Assembly: GCF_018403265.1 (NCBI RefSeq)
Contig: NZ_BOSI01000009.1
Span: 1 to 64,000 of the forward strand
Length of the DNA stretch: 64,000 bases
From: Paenibacillus sp. J31TS4
Lineage (GTDB): Bacteria > Bacillota > Bacilli > Paenibacillales > NBRC-103111
Reading direction: 5' to 3'
Notes under the pieces: model-generated
Database searches by the model: none
The model's input: only the letters and a program-made list of their open reading frames with translations
Told to the model about the DNA's origin: nothing
Shown: positions 16,509-24,937 of the stretch, one piece after another
Layout of the letters: each line of letters starts with the position of its first letter
How positions within the stretch are numbered: the first letter of the stretch is position 1
Position numbers and translations under genes: made by a program

Positions 16509-16960
16509 GCGGCGTCGTCGAGAATGAGCTGGGACAGATCCTTTTGGTGAAGACCCATCATGGCGGCTGGGTATGTCCCGGCGGTCAGGTCGAAGCCGGC
16601 GAAAACCTGATCGAAGCGCTAATTAGGGAAATAAAAGAAGAAAGCGGAATCGACGTGACGGTCTCCTGTTTGTTTGGCGTTTTTTCCAATACGGGCGTAC
16701 ACAAATGGCATGACGGAGTAACCGACGTGCCCACCAAGGTGATGCTGGATTTTGTATGCAAACCTGTCGGCGGAGCACTAGGGACATCCGAGGAAACGTC
16801 GGAATCCCGCTGGGTGGAGAGGGAAACCGTGCTGGATCTGGTGACCGCCCCGGCGATCCGTACGCGCTATCAAGCTTATTTAGCATTCGACGGGAAGCCG
16901 GTTTACATGGAGTATGTGACCAAGCCAGAATTTGAGGTGAAGCTGGACCGGACGATCTAG
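16478..16960 (+). CDS. NUDIX hydrolase
   Basis: The protein has 160 residues. The Nudix box lies at about residues 33-55: GGQVEAGENLIEAL followed by REIKEESG, a full match to GX5EX7REUXEEXG. It starts MPMPTHIVAVSGVVENE, typical of the Paenibacillus NUDIX group. It would hydrolyse a nucleoside-diphosphate-linked substrate with Mg2+; the exact one is unknown. ATG 16478 follows GGGAGG. The start overlaps the fading HIT remnant in another frame, which may supply its transcription. Confidence 0.85.
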   Translation: MPMPTHIVAVSGVVENELGQILLVKTHHGGWVCPGGQVEAGENLIEALIREIKEESGIDVTVSCLFGVFSNTGVHKWHDGVTDVPTKVMLDFVCKPVGGALGTSEETSESRWVERETVLDLVTAPAIRTRYQAYLAFDGKPVYMEYVTKPEFEVKLDRTI

Positions 16961-17101
16961 CCGGCAGCTCCACCCGAAATCGAGGCCCGCCAACCGCCTG
17001 GAACTGTGGCCCGCATCCTTCCTGGCGGCTGCTGTTTCTTATTGCAAAAACGGCTCACGGCATCCCGGGGTCGTTACCTCCCATTGTGCACGTTCTAATC
17101 C

Positions 17102-17818
17102 TTACTCCTTGTCCATCAACAACGTATCGGTCGTAATATAGCCTACTCCCGACTCGATAAAAGGCTCGGCAGCCTCCCGCGAATTGACCGTCCAAATCGA
17201 TACGTCAATTCCCTTGGCAGCCAGCTTGCGCACGTCCTCGGGGGCAATCGAGCGATAATCGTAGTCCAGAAACGCGGGCTTTAACCGTTCCGCCAGAGCC
17301 TCGTCCGCCTCGGACGGCGCCTTGTCGGTCAAATAGCCGAGCGGCACTTGACGGTTGATCGCCCGCACTTTGTGCAGAGAGCCGGAGTCAAAGCAGATAA
17401 AGCTGCTATTGCCCAGCATGCCGTGGCGATCGACCAGCCGCACCAGCTCCTTAAGATTGTCGTCATGGTGGTACTCCTCAATTTCGATAAAGGCATGCAT
17501 CCCATACTTTTTGCAAATGTCGAGCACTTCTCCCAAGGTAGGGATGCGCAGACCGGGATACGCTTCTATGTCCACTCCGGACACGATGTTCAACTTGCGG
17601 ATATCGTCGAACGCAAAATCCTTCGTCTTTCCCGTTCCGTCCGTCATTCGGTCGACCGTGCGGTCGTGGTGGACGATCCAATGACCGTCGGTCGTGCAAT
17701 ACGTGTCGCATTCGATCCCCCAGAAGCCCGACCGTCCCGCTAATTCAAAGGAAGCGACCGTATTTTCCGGCGCGTGCAGGCTAAGCCCCCGGTGGGCAAC
17801 AAATTTCGGTTTGTGCAT
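17102..17818 (-). CDS. Glycerophosphodiester phosphodiesterase
   Basis: The protein has 238 residues. It has the GDPD signature: FVAHRGLSLHAPENTVASF with the catalytic His-Arg and Glu-Asn pair, ECDTYCTTDGHWIVHHDRTVDR with the metal-binding ECD and HHD, and IEIEEY for the later Glu. No signal peptide is present, so it acts in the cytosol on glycerophosphodiesters to give glycerol-3-phosphate and an alcohol. The start is ATG 17818 with AAGGAGAG at nine bases; a TTG six bases earlier is too close to that site. Just upstream lies the broken end of a sugar-type permease, consistent with a former ugp-like transport operon. Confidence 0.88.
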   Translation of the reverse strand: MHKPKFVAHRGLSLHAPENTVASFELAGRSGFWGIECDTYCTTDGHWIVHHDRTVDRMTDGTGKTKDFAFDDIRKLNIVSGVDIEAYPGLRIPTLGEVLDICKKYGMHAFIEIEEYHHDDNLKELVRLVDRHGMLGNSSFICFDSGSLHKVRAINRQVPLGYLTDKAPSEADEALAERLKPAFLDYDYRSIAPEDVRKLAAKGIDVSIWTVNSREAAEPFIESGVGYITTDTLLMDKE

Positions 17819-17839
17819 GTCCAAGTCTCTCCTTCGCGT

Positions 17840-17908
17840 TCAGCCTTTTATCGAACCGAGCGGAACGCCTTTGGTAAAGTGTTTCTGGAAAAAGAATATG
17901 CACTCAAG
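17840..17908 (-). pseudogene. C-terminal remnant of an ABC sugar/glycerol-phosphate permease
   Basis: Read leftward, these codons give FFFQKHFTKGVPLGSIKG followed by a stop. This is the conserved end of MalG/UgpE-type permeases. Upstream the frame loses any resemblance to a membrane protein. It sits 21 bp before the GDPD gene, the place where a ugpE gene would end. Confidence 0.6.
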
Positions 17909-18101
17909 AGCACTATCCGGGTATCGTTCAAATATAGGATAGCAGAGAAATGCGTGTACCAACTGTTCACAAGAAAAATAATTTGAAAGTGATATTGGCC
18001 GGTATGGACAAGAGAATAGTAAAGGTCATCAACAGACGCCCGACCTGCTGCTGTCGATTCGAGCCGACTCCTCCAATTCCACGCTGTGCCGCCATCGGCA
18101 T

Positions 18102-18148
18102 GCCAACCAGCCTGTTCTCCGCACGGAGACCAGACTGGTTGGCTTTTT
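18102..18148 (+). terminator. Orphan plus-strand terminator
   Basis: GCCAACCAG (18102-18110) pairs with CTGGTTGGC (18135-18143), followed by T5. No plus-strand gene precedes it within about 1.1 kb, so it may be left over from a deleted gene. The rest of 17909-18200 shows nothing I can name. Confidence 0.65.
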
Positions 18149-18200
18149 GAGAACGTGTTTATCGAAATCTCTGCAAGTCTCGCTAATTTTTTCTTCGATT

Positions 18201-18235
18201 ATTCCTTGACAGGAATATTCCTTCTCTGGTATATA
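18201..18235 (+). promoter_or_regulatory. Promoter with built-in palindromic operator
   Basis: TTGACA (18206-18211), 18-bp spacer, TATATA (18230-18235). ATTCCT (18201-18206), AGGAAT (18211-18216) and ATTCCT (18217-18222) form two overlapping perfect inverted repeats across the -35 box and the spacer. This is where a repressor would block polymerase. The ArsR protein encoded in the same operon is the obvious candidate. Confidence 0.6.
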
Positions 18236-18364
18236 TAAAACATGGAAAAAATAACCATCAAGTCCGACACCGGCACGGCCTCAGTTTGCTAGCAGACTCA
18301 CTTCCGACTTCGTTCGTCGCCACGAGGAGCGTGCACCCATTCTCCAGGAAAGGAGCTATACCCA

Positions 18365-18703
18365 ATGAATTCCGAAGTAACCGCCTATATGGAAGCACTC
18401 GCACAGCCCTGGCAGACTGAGCTTTGCAGCCAGCTTCGCCAAATGGTTCACGAATCGATCCCGGAGGTCGAGGAACGAATCCAGTATAAGAAGCCTCATT
18501 TTCTCAAGAACGGACATTATGCTGCCGTCATCTCTCCCTCCAAGGACGCCGTTGCGTTCATGATCATGAACGCAACCGGACTGGACGTCCCGAAGGAATT
18601 CGAGGGACCGCCCGAACGGAAATGGCTGAAGATCCGCCAGGGTGATTCGCCCGACTACGCCATGCTGAGCCGGCTGTTAGTTCAAGCATCCGACTCGCTA
18701 TAA
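18365..18703 (+). CDS. DUF1801 (YdhG-like) protein
   Basis: The protein has 112 residues. It matches the DUF1801 layout: a helical start, EVEERIQYKKPHFLKNGHYAAVISPSKDAVAFMI in the centre, and RKWLKIRQGD. Proteins of this group are small, cytosolic and of unknown function, and frequently neighbour ArsR and SRPBCC genes, as here. ATG 18365 has AAAGGAGC before it. Its stop TAA shares one base with the next start (TAATG), so translation of the two is coupled. Confidence 0.8.
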   Translation: MNSEVTAYMEALAQPWQTELCSQLRQMVHESIPEVEERIQYKKPHFLKNGHYAAVISPSKDAVAFMIMNATGLDVPKEFEGPPERKWLKIRQGDSPDYAMLSRLLVQASDSL

Positions 18704-19050
18704 TGGCAACGATCGGAGGGGGCAGATTGAATCCAGCAACGTTGAGTGCGCTAGCCGAACCCAACCGATTCCAGATGGTCGAGCTGCTGCGCGAAGGGCC
18801 TCTTACCGTTGGCGAGCTCGCCGACCGGCTTCAAGTGCGGCAGCCGCAAGTATCCAAGCATCTGAAGGTCCTCCAGGAGGTGGAGATCGTCGAAGTGATT
18901 CCCTCCGCGAACCGCCGGTATTACAAGCTTCGTCCCGAGCCCTTCCGGCAAATGGACGACTGGCTGGACACATTCCGGAGCATGTGGGAGGAACAGCTCG
19001 ACCGGCTGGGCGATTACCTGAAGCAGCTCCAGGAGGAACAAAACAAGTAA
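18703..19050 (+). CDS. ArsR-family repressor (SdpR-like)
   Basis: The protein has 115 residues, a single winged helix: LSALAEPNRFQMVELLREGPLTVGELADRLQVRQPQVSKHLKVLQEVEIVE, with HTH residues about 35-60. It lacks the Cys of metal-sensing ArsR proteins and matches the group paired with SRPBCC genes. I infer that it controls its own operon through the palindromes at 18201-18222. The listed start is the overlapping ATG 18703. A TTG at 18727, with CGGAGGGGG just before it, is a serious alternative that would remove eight residues. Confidence 0.83.
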   Translation: MATIGGGRLNPATLSALAEPNRFQMVELLREGPLTVGELADRLQVRQPQVSKHLKVLQEVEIVEVIPSANRRYYKLRPEPFRQMDDWLDTFRSMWEEQLDRLGDYLKQLQEEQNK

Positions 19051-19119
19051 CGTTTTATCGGTACCTAGCTATCCCTGCTTTTCCTCGCTTCACCTAACCT
19101 TTATCTAGGAGGATGAACT

Positions 19120-19626
19120 ATGAATCAAGCAGAAGGAACCCAAGGAATCGTTTTGTCCCGTGTTTACGACGCTCCCCGGGAGCTTGTTTACAAGATGTGG
19201 ACGGATCCGGAGCATTTCGGCAAGTGGTGGGGGCCCAAGGGCTTTACGCTGAAGGTAGCCAAAATGGACGTACGGCCCGGCGGCATGTTTCTCGGCAGCC
19301 AGCATTCTCCCCAAGGGCATGTCATGTGGGGCAAATTCGTCTACCAGGAGGTCGCCGCGCCGGATAAGCTCGTGTTCCTCCAGTCCTTCTCGGACGAGGA
19401 CGGCAATACGGTGCGGGCGCCGTTTGACCCGAACTGGCCGCTTGAGATTCTCAACATCCTGACGTTTGCCGAAGAGAACGGCAAGACCGTGCTGACGATG
19501 CAAGGCGGGCCGGTCAACGCCTCTGAGCAGGAACTCGCGGCATTCAACGGCATGGCGCCCATGGTTCAGCAGGGCCTGGGCGGCACGTTCGACCAGCTGG
19601 CCGATCACCTGGCCGGCCAGAAGTAA
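19120..19626 (+). CDS. SRPBCC (AHSA1-like) protein
   Basis: The protein has 168 residues. It has the START/SRPBCC marks: VLSRVYDAPRELVYKMWTDPEHFGKWWGPKGFT at the N-terminus, DVRPGGMF, and the closing helix GMAPMVQQGLGGTFDQLADHL. The fold makes a hydrophobic cavity that can bind small lipophilic ligands; activity is unknown. ATG 19120 follows TAGGAGG. It is third in the DUF1801-ArsR operon and is closed by a terminator at 19651. Confidence 0.83.
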   Translation: MNQAEGTQGIVLSRVYDAPRELVYKMWTDPEHFGKWWGPKGFTLKVAKMDVRPGGMFLGSQHSPQGHVMWGKFVYQEVAAPDKLVFLQSFSDEDGNTVRAPFDPNWPLEILNILTFAEENGKTVLTMQGGPVNASEQELAAFNGMAPMVQQGLGGTFDQLADHLAGQK

Positions 19627-19650
19627 CCTCCCTGCCGCAGCAGCACAAAG

Positions 19651-19678
19651 CACCCGGAGAAGATCTCCGGGTGTTTTT
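19651..19678 (+). terminator. Terminator of the ArsR-SRPBCC operon
   Basis: CACCCGGAGA pairs with TCTCCGGGTG around a four-base loop, then T5. Confidence 0.85.
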
Positions 19679-19711
19679 CGTTGCGATAGTCCTGCGGGCA
19701 TGGGCAGCTAG

Positions 19712-20932
19712 CTACCCTTCGCCCAGAATGGCGACGGGACTGAAGGCCTCGTAATAGATATGATCCGCGGGGACTCCTCCCTCCCGCAGCATTCGGTTGA
19801 CGGCCTCCATGAAGGAAAGCGAGCCGCACAGATAATACCGGGCCTCCCCGCCGGGAGCGGCGGCTTGCAAAAACGGCAGATCGACTACCCCTTCCTTGTC
19901 ATACGACTTCTGGCGCTTGTCCTCTTCCGTCGGAGCGTTGTAGCAGACATACGACCGGATGGAAGGGTGTGCCGCTGCCAGCTGCTCGACATGTTCCTTG
20001 AAGACGTGCGTGCCGCCGTTCATCGTCGCATGAACGAACGCGACCTCGCGTCCGGGCTGCTCGGCCGCCAGCGTATTCAGCATGCTGAGCAGCGGCGTGA
20101 TCCCGATGCCTCCGCTGATCAGCACGACCGGCGACTGGTCCTCCGCGAGCACGAAGTCCCCTGCCGGTGCCGAGACCATAACCGTATCCCCTTGCTGAAT
20201 CCGCTCATGCAGGTAGTTCGACACCAATCCCTCCGGCGTCTCCCCATGCGCATCCTCGCGCTTGACGCTGATCCGGTAATAATCATGTCCCGGGGCGTCC
20301 GAGAGGCTGTAATGCCGCAAATGCGTATATTGCTCCCCGGGAATGGTCAGCTTGACCGTTAGATACTGGCCCGCCTTGTACGTCGCGATCGCCTGGCCGT
20401 CGCGGGGCTTCAGATAAAACGAGGTCACCTCTTCGCTCTCCTTGGTCTTCCGGTCGATTGTAAATTCCCGGAATCCCTCCCAGCCGCCGGGCTGCCGCTT
20501 CGTTTCCTCGTACAGCTTGTTCTCCAGCTCGATAAAAGCGTCGGCGATCGCTCCGTAGGCCCGTCCCCAGGCACCAATGATCTCCTCGGTCGCCTGCTCC
20601 TTCAGCACGTCCTTGACGGCATCCAGCAGCGTTTCTCCAACGACCGGATACTGGTCCGCCGTGATGCCAATCGCCCGGTGCTTCTGGGAGATCCGCTCGA
20701 TGACAGGCTGGATGGCCTCCAGGTTGGTGATATGCTCGCCCGCGGCGTAGACCGCGTAGCCCAGCGCCTCCTGCTGCAACCCTCTTTTTTGGTTGGTCTG
20801 GTTGAATAGATTGTTCAGCTGGGGGGCTTTGGCGAATAGGAGTTCATAGAATCGCTTGCCGATCGTCGTGCTGTGCTCCTTGAGTACGGGAGCAGTTGCC
20901 TGCACGATTCGGATCGTTTGTTCGTCAAGCAT
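19712..20932 (-). CDS. hmp: Flavohemoglobin (nitric oxide dioxygenase)
   Basis: The protein has 406 residues, the normal family length. The globin part is residues 1-140, with Tyr29 (B10), proximal His85 (KHRAIGI) and Tyr95. The FAD-binding beta-barrel follows (about 155-260; RHYSLSDAP). The NAD-binding part follows (265-400; ISGGIGITPLLSML, YYLCGSLSFM). It oxidises NO to nitrate with O2 and NADH in the cytosol. ATG 20932 is preceded by AGAGGATG. A TATAAT at 21007-21002 (leftward) may be its -10 box, but I see no good -35 box and cannot recognise an NsrR or ResD site. Confidence 0.93.
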   Translation of the reverse strand: MLDEQTIRIVQATAPVLKEHSTTIGKRFYELLFAKAPQLNNLFNQTNQKRGLQQEALGYAVYAAGEHITNLEAIQPVIERISQKHRAIGITADQYPVVGETLLDAVKDVLKEQATEEIIGAWGRAYGAIADAFIELENKLYEETKRQPGGWEGFREFTIDRKTKESEEVTSFYLKPRDGQAIATYKAGQYLTVKLTIPGEQYTHLRHYSLSDAPGHDYYRISVKREDAHGETPEGLVSNYLHERIQQGDTVMVSAPAGDFVLAEDQSPVVLISGGIGITPLLSMLNTLAAEQPGREVAFVHATMNGGTHVFKEHVEQLAAAHPSIRSYVCYNAPTEEDKRQKSYDKEGVVDLPFLQAAAPGGEARYYLCGSLSFMEAVNRMLREGGVPADHIYYEAFSPVAILGEG

Positions 20933-21035
20933 GCTCGTTCATCCTCTCGAAGGGAATGGCTTGCCTATGGCAATACCACTAAGAATCCCCTTCGCTGCCG
21001 CATTATACCCCTGTCCTGCCCCCACGGTGACGCCA

Positions 21036-21066
21036 AAAAGCCCGATCTCCTGGTGGAGACCGGGCT
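21036..21066 (-). terminator. Terminator of the DinB gene
   Basis: On the minus strand AGCCCGGTCTCC pairs with GGAGATCGGGCT around a short loop, followed by T4. Confidence 0.75.
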
Positions 21067-21081
21067 GCAGCCGGAACGGCA

Positions 21082-21582
21082 TTAAAGGAGCGGCGTCAGG
21101 CCCTGATCGATCCAGTCTTCCCTCGTCGGGCCGTAGATGCCGGGCACGCGGAGTCCCGCCTGCCGCATCAGCACGGTCATCTGCCCGCGGTGGTGGATCT
21201 CGTGCTGGATGAGCGCGTGCAGCGTCAGGCCGTTCGGCCATTGTTCCCCGTACATATCGTTCGACTGCTGCAGCGAGTCGTCCGTCCACTGCGACTGGAC
21301 GATCTCGAGCATCGCCTGGCCGGTGCGCTTGTACGCCTCCGCAATGACGGAAGCCGAAGCGGGCGCCTTCTCGCCTCCCTCGGGGAACGGAATGGCGAGA
21401 CCGGTGCGGCCCAGCATCTCGGGAATGGTCACGACCAGATGCCACGCCAGCTGACCGAGCGTGCGGGATTGCGGCGCGATTTCCTGGCGGAGGGAATCAT
21501 CGGTCAGCATATCCAGAACACGCTGGGTAGCGGCGGCTTCATGGGACCAGCTTTTTACGAATTGGTTGACGGTTACGAACAT
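21082..21582 (-). CDS. DinB/YfiT-family putative metal-dependent protein
   Basis: The protein has 166 residues in a four-helix-bundle layout. The His triad of the DinB superfamily is present: LAWHLV (about residue 48) and HEIHHRGQ (about 130-137). Members include thiol-S-transferases such as bacillithiol transferases; substrate unknown here. It lies 69 bp downstream of the YafY-type regulator on the same strand, a common pairing that suggests regulation by it. ATG 21582 follows GAGGAGGC. Confidence 0.82.
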   Translation of the reverse strand: MFVTVNQFVKSWSHEAAATQRVLDMLTDDSLRQEIAPQSRTLGQLAWHLVVTIPEMLGRTGLAIPFPEGGEKAPASASVIAEAYKRTGQAMLEIVQSQWTDDSLQQSNDMYGEQWPNGLTLHALIQHEIHHRGQMTVLMRQAGLRVPGIYGPTREDWIDQGLTPLL

Positions 21583-21651
21583 GGGAATGCCTCCTCGGGT
21601 TTCGGTTGGTTTGCTGCTCTGGCTCTAGCGTACCAAACCCGTTTGCCACCA

Positions 21652-22596
21652 TTATGTCAGTATTCCCTCATATTGCAGAGCAATCTCACGGGCCTTGGCT
21701 GCGAGCGCGCCGGCTACGCTCTCGGGCTCCAGCACGCGAACGTCCATGCCAAAGCTGAGCAGCATCCCGTAAAGCCAAGGCTCGTCCGGCTGCTCCGCGG
21801 TCACGAGGAGCGTGCCGTCCGGCTGCTTCTGCATCGGACAGCCGCCGAACAGATCGTGCACGCGCGCCTTGGCCCGCGGCTGCACCTGCAGCACCAGCCG
21901 GATGAACGCAGGCCGGTCGGTGCGCGAGCCCCGGTACGTCAGCGACTGGAGCGTATGCGGCCGGGGCTCGAACGTCTCCTCGAGCACCGATAGCCGGTCG
22001 ATCCGCGACAGCCGGAAAATGCGCGTGTCCTGCCTCAGCCGGCAGTAGGCACTCAAGTACCAGGTATAGCCTTTGAGCACGACGCCGAGCGGCTCGCATG
22101 TCCGCTCGGTATCCTCGCCGCCGGAGCTGGTGTAATGAAACGCGAGCACCCGGCGGTCCCGAATCGCCTGGCGCACCGCCGACAGGCACTCCTTTTCCTT
22201 ATCTCCCCGGTGCCATGAGTTGAGGTCGATCACGAGCTGCTGCCCGAGCGAGCTCCCCTCCTGATCCGAGCGGGCGACCAGCGCTCCCACCTTGTCCAGC
22301 AGACTGCCGATCTCCTGCTCGTCCAGCGACGCCTGGACCCCCCGGAGCGCCGCCACGATCGACTGCAGCTCCTCCAGCGAGAGAAACTGCCGGTCGATCC
22401 GGTATTGCTCCATAATCTCGTAGCCGCCGGCCGAACCGGCGTGCGACACGATGGGAATGCCGGCGAGGCTGATCGTCTCGAGATCGCGGTAGATCGTACG
22501 CATCGAGACCTCGAACCGGTCGGCCAGCTCCTTGGCACTCACCCGCCGGCGGTTGAGCAGCAGCATCGTGATGGCCAGCAGCCGATCGATCTTCAT
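21652..22596 (-). CDS. YafY-family WYL-domain transcriptional regulator
   Basis: The protein has 314 residues. The HTH_11 domain at residues 1-60 reads RLLAITMLLLNRRRVSAKELADRFEVSMRTIYRDLETISLAGIPI. The WYL domain (about 140-225; VLAFHYTSSGGEDTERTCEPLGVVLKGYTWYLSAYCRLRQDTRIFRLSRI) probably binds a ligand or nucleic acid, and a WCX-type C-terminus follows. It is expected to control itself and the DinB gene downstream. Confidence 0.88.
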   Translation of the reverse strand: MKIDRLLAITMLLLNRRRVSAKELADRFEVSMRTIYRDLETISLAGIPIVSHAGSAGGYEIMEQYRIDRQFLSLEELQSIVAALRGVQASLDEQEIGSLLDKVGALVARSDQEGSSLGQQLVIDLNSWHRGDKEKECLSAVRQAIRDRRVLAFHYTSSGGEDTERTCEPLGVVLKGYTWYLSAYCRLRQDTRIFRLSRIDRLSVLEETFEPRPHTLQSLTYRGSRTDRPAFIRLVLQVQPRAKARVHDLFGGCPMQKQPDGTLLVTAEQPDEPWLYGMLLSFGMDVRVLEPESVAGALAAKAREIALQYEGILT

Positions 22597-22753
22597 GGAC
22601 GCGCCTCCTTATTCTGGATAGGTTCTGCGTCTACTCTAGCACGGATCCGGCCAAAACAAAACGCCCCATCGGCTTGTCCCTGGTGGAAACCAGTCCGTCC
22701 CATTCCGGGAACAAGGAGAAAGGGAGAAGGTCTTCCCCCAGCGAAAAACGACG

Positions 22754-22788
22754 AAAAAAATCCCCTCCTGCTCAGCGCAGAGGGGATT
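22754..22788 (-). terminator. Terminator overlapping the end of the 22772-23323 gene
   Basis: On the minus strand AATCCCCTCTGCG pairs with CAGGAGGGGATT, followed by T7. The stop codon of the gene lies inside the stem. Confidence 0.85.
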
Positions 22789-23323
22789 CGAAGTGGAAGC
22801 GGACGCGCACCTGGTCGCCTGGGAACTCGACGCCCGCGATACCGACATACCCGGGGAGCTGCTCCTCCAGATTGACCCGCAGCTCGCCGGGATCGAGCCA
22901 TCCGCCCGGCAGCCGCCGGCCTTTGATCTCCGCATGATCGAACGACGCGACCAGCTCGGGGGCCTCCCAGGCTAGCCGGTAGACGGCGGTGACGCCAACC
23001 GGCAGCTGGTCCTTATATAGTAGATTGACGTCGGCGAGCAGCAGGCTGCCATCCAGTCGGAAGTCCGCTCCCGTCACCCGGACGTCGGGCCGCACCTGCG
23101 GCCGGCGGCTCAGCTCGCTCTTCGCCAGCGTGTTGATGTCCTGCTCGGTGAGCACGAGCTCGGGTTTCCGGTCAAGCAGGAGCTGGGCCGCCTTGTCCGG
23201 GATCGAGATGCGGGGATAGGACAGGTCAAGCTCCCGCTCCGGACTCACGAACCGCACTAGGCCGTAGGCAAGCGCCGCCAGCAGCAGGAGAAGCACGAAG
23301 AGGATCCCGAAGATGCGCTTCAT
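22772..23323 (-). CDS. Membrane-anchored protein, YpmS-like
   Basis: The protein has 183 residues. One N-terminal membrane segment (about 5-25, IFGILFVLLLLLAALAYGLV) is followed by an extracytoplasmic domain of alternating beta strands (LVLTEQDINTLAKSEL, DFRLDGSLLLADVNLLYKDQLPVGVTAVYRL). Length and layout resemble YpmS/DUF2140 proteins of Bacilli, whose role is poorly known. The identity is tentative. It starts three bases after the helicase stop, so it is translationally coupled to it. Confidence 0.65.
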   Translation of the reverse strand: MKRIFGILFVLLLLLAALAYGLVRFVSPERELDLSYPRISIPDKAAQLLLDRKPELVLTEQDINTLAKSELSRRPQVRPDVRVTGADFRLDGSLLLADVNLLYKDQLPVGVTAVYRLAWEAPELVASFDHAEIKGRRLPGGWLDPGELRVNLEEQLPGYVGIAGVEFPGDQVRVRFHFESPLR

Positions 23324-23326
23324 CGG

Positions 23327-24862
23327 TCAGTTCTCCCGGTCCCGCTTCTCTTTGAGCCACTTGGGCGCGCCCTTGTTCTTGCGGTCGCGGTGCCGCGCCT
23401 CCTTGAACTCGGCCTTGGCCTTGCCGGGCGCCGGCCCGGCCGCCGACGTCCGCGCGCTGGGCTCGCCCGCCCGCTCGGCTCCGCTGCGCGCCGGCTTCCC
23501 GGCTGCCGCGCCGCCCAGCGGGGCGCGCCTCTCGGCCGCGCGCTCAGCCGACGGCCCTCCGGCGGCGTCTTCGCGCGTCAGGCCGGCGCCGCTGGGCGGC
23601 CGGGCTCCTGCGGGCTTCTGCGGCGCGGAACCACGGCCCGCTCTCTCGGCCGGGCGGCCCGGCTCAGACGGCGCCCCAGCCTCGGCGCGCCCGCTCCGCG
23701 GCTCCTCGGCAGCTCGGCCGCGGCGCTCACCGGGACCCGTCAGCTCGCCCCCGTACAGCCGCTTGCGCTCGAAGGAGATGCCGAGCCGTTTGGCGAATTT
23801 GTCGAGAATGAAACGCTCCTTCTCGGTCACAAGCGACACTACGGTGCCGCTGCGTCCCATCCGGCCGGTCCGGCCCGACCGGTGCAGGTAATGATCGGCA
23901 TCCGCCGCCGGCTCGAAGTGGAACACGTGGGTGATGTCGGGGAAGTCCAGTCCCCTCGCTGCGACGTCCGTCGCCAGAAGGAGAGGCAGCCGGCCTTCGC
24001 GGAACTGCCGGATCACCTTGGAGCGCGCCAGCTTATCCGCATCCCCGTACAACGAGCCGATCCGGAGGCCGCTGTAGCGCAGCTTGCCCTCCACCTCCGC
24101 CGCCACCTCGGTGTCGGTGATGAAGATGATCGCTTTCTTCGGCTGCAGCGTCCGGATGGCGCGCCGCAGCGTGTCGATCCGGTCCCGGTCCTCGCAGACG
24201 AGATACAGATGCTCGACTTTGGCAGGAGCAGCTTCGGGCGGACCCGCCGTCAGCCGGACCGGTTCGTTCATCCACCGGTCGGCCACCCCGATCAGCTCAT
24301 CCGGAATTGTCGCCGAGAAGAAGGCGAGCTGCCGGTCCCGCAGCGCCCCGCTCAGAATCGTCTCTACCTCTTTCACTGAGCTGAGCTGGAACACCTGATC
24401 GGCCTCGTCGAGCACGATCGTCCGGACGTGGTGCATCGTCAGCTTGCGGGTTTTGAGCAGCTCGGCGATCCGTCCGGGCGTTCCTACGACAAGCTGCGGA
24501 TGAAGCTTCAGCTTCTCCAGCTGACGGGCTACCGAGGCCCCTCCGATGAGCGGCTGGGCCAGGATGCTGGTGCCCTCCGTCAGCTTGCCGGCCACGTCGA
24601 CGATCTGCATGCCGAGCTCCCGCGTCGGCACCAGCACGACCGCCTGCACCTTCTTCTCGGCCGGATCAATCCGGTCGAGCAGCGGCAGCAGGTAGGCCAG
24701 CGTCTTCCCTGTTCCGGTCTGGGACTGGACGATCACGTCCTTGTTAGCGTGCAGAAGCGGAATGGCCTCCGCCTGGACCGGCGTCGGCTCGTGGATGCCG
24801 AGCGCCTGCAGGCGGGAAAGCCAGGCCTCACCGATCGGAAGTGTGTCAAATGTGGGCTGCAT
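23327..24862 (-). CDS. DEAD-box RNA helicase
   Basis: The protein has 511 residues. Motifs in order: Q motif (EPTPVQAEAIP, about 25), I (SQTGTGKT, 47-54), Ia (PTRELGMQ), DEAD (152-155), SAT (183-185), and HRSGRTGRMGRSG (motif VI) in the second RecA domain. The last 130 residues are a low-complexity Ala/Gly/Pro/Arg/Glu tail ending in a basic HRDRKNKGAPKWLKEKR, likely an RNA-binding extension. It would unwind RNA duplexes with ATP in the cytosol. I chose ATG 24862 with GAGGA ahead; 13 upstream codons are open without support. Confidence 0.9.
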   Translation of the reverse strand: MQPTFDTLPIGEAWLSRLQALGIHEPTPVQAEAIPLLHANKDVIVQSQTGTGKTLAYLLPLLDRIDPAEKKVQAVVLVPTRELGMQIVDVAGKLTEGTSILAQPLIGGASVARQLEKLKLHPQLVVGTPGRIAELLKTRKLTMHHVRTIVLDEADQVFQLSSVKEVETILSGALRDRQLAFFSATIPDELIGVADRWMNEPVRLTAGPPEAAPAKVEHLYLVCEDRDRIDTLRRAIRTLQPKKAIIFITDTEVAAEVEGKLRYSGLRIGSLYGDADKLARSKVIRQFREGRLPLLLATDVAARGLDFPDITHVFHFEPAADADHYLHRSGRTGRMGRSGTVVSLVTEKERFILDKFAKRLGISFERKRLYGGELTGPGERRGRAAEEPRSGRAEAGAPSEPGRPAERAGRGSAPQKPAGARPPSGAGLTREDAAGGPSAERAAERRAPLGGAAAGKPARSGAERAGEPSARTSAAGPAPGKAKAEFKEARHRDRKNKGAPKWLKEKRDREN

Positions 24863-24937
24863 GGGAAATCCTCTTTTCCATAGACTGATTTGTCCATCCA
24901 TTATAGAGGATTCGCCCTCCTCCCGCCAGTTCGGGAC

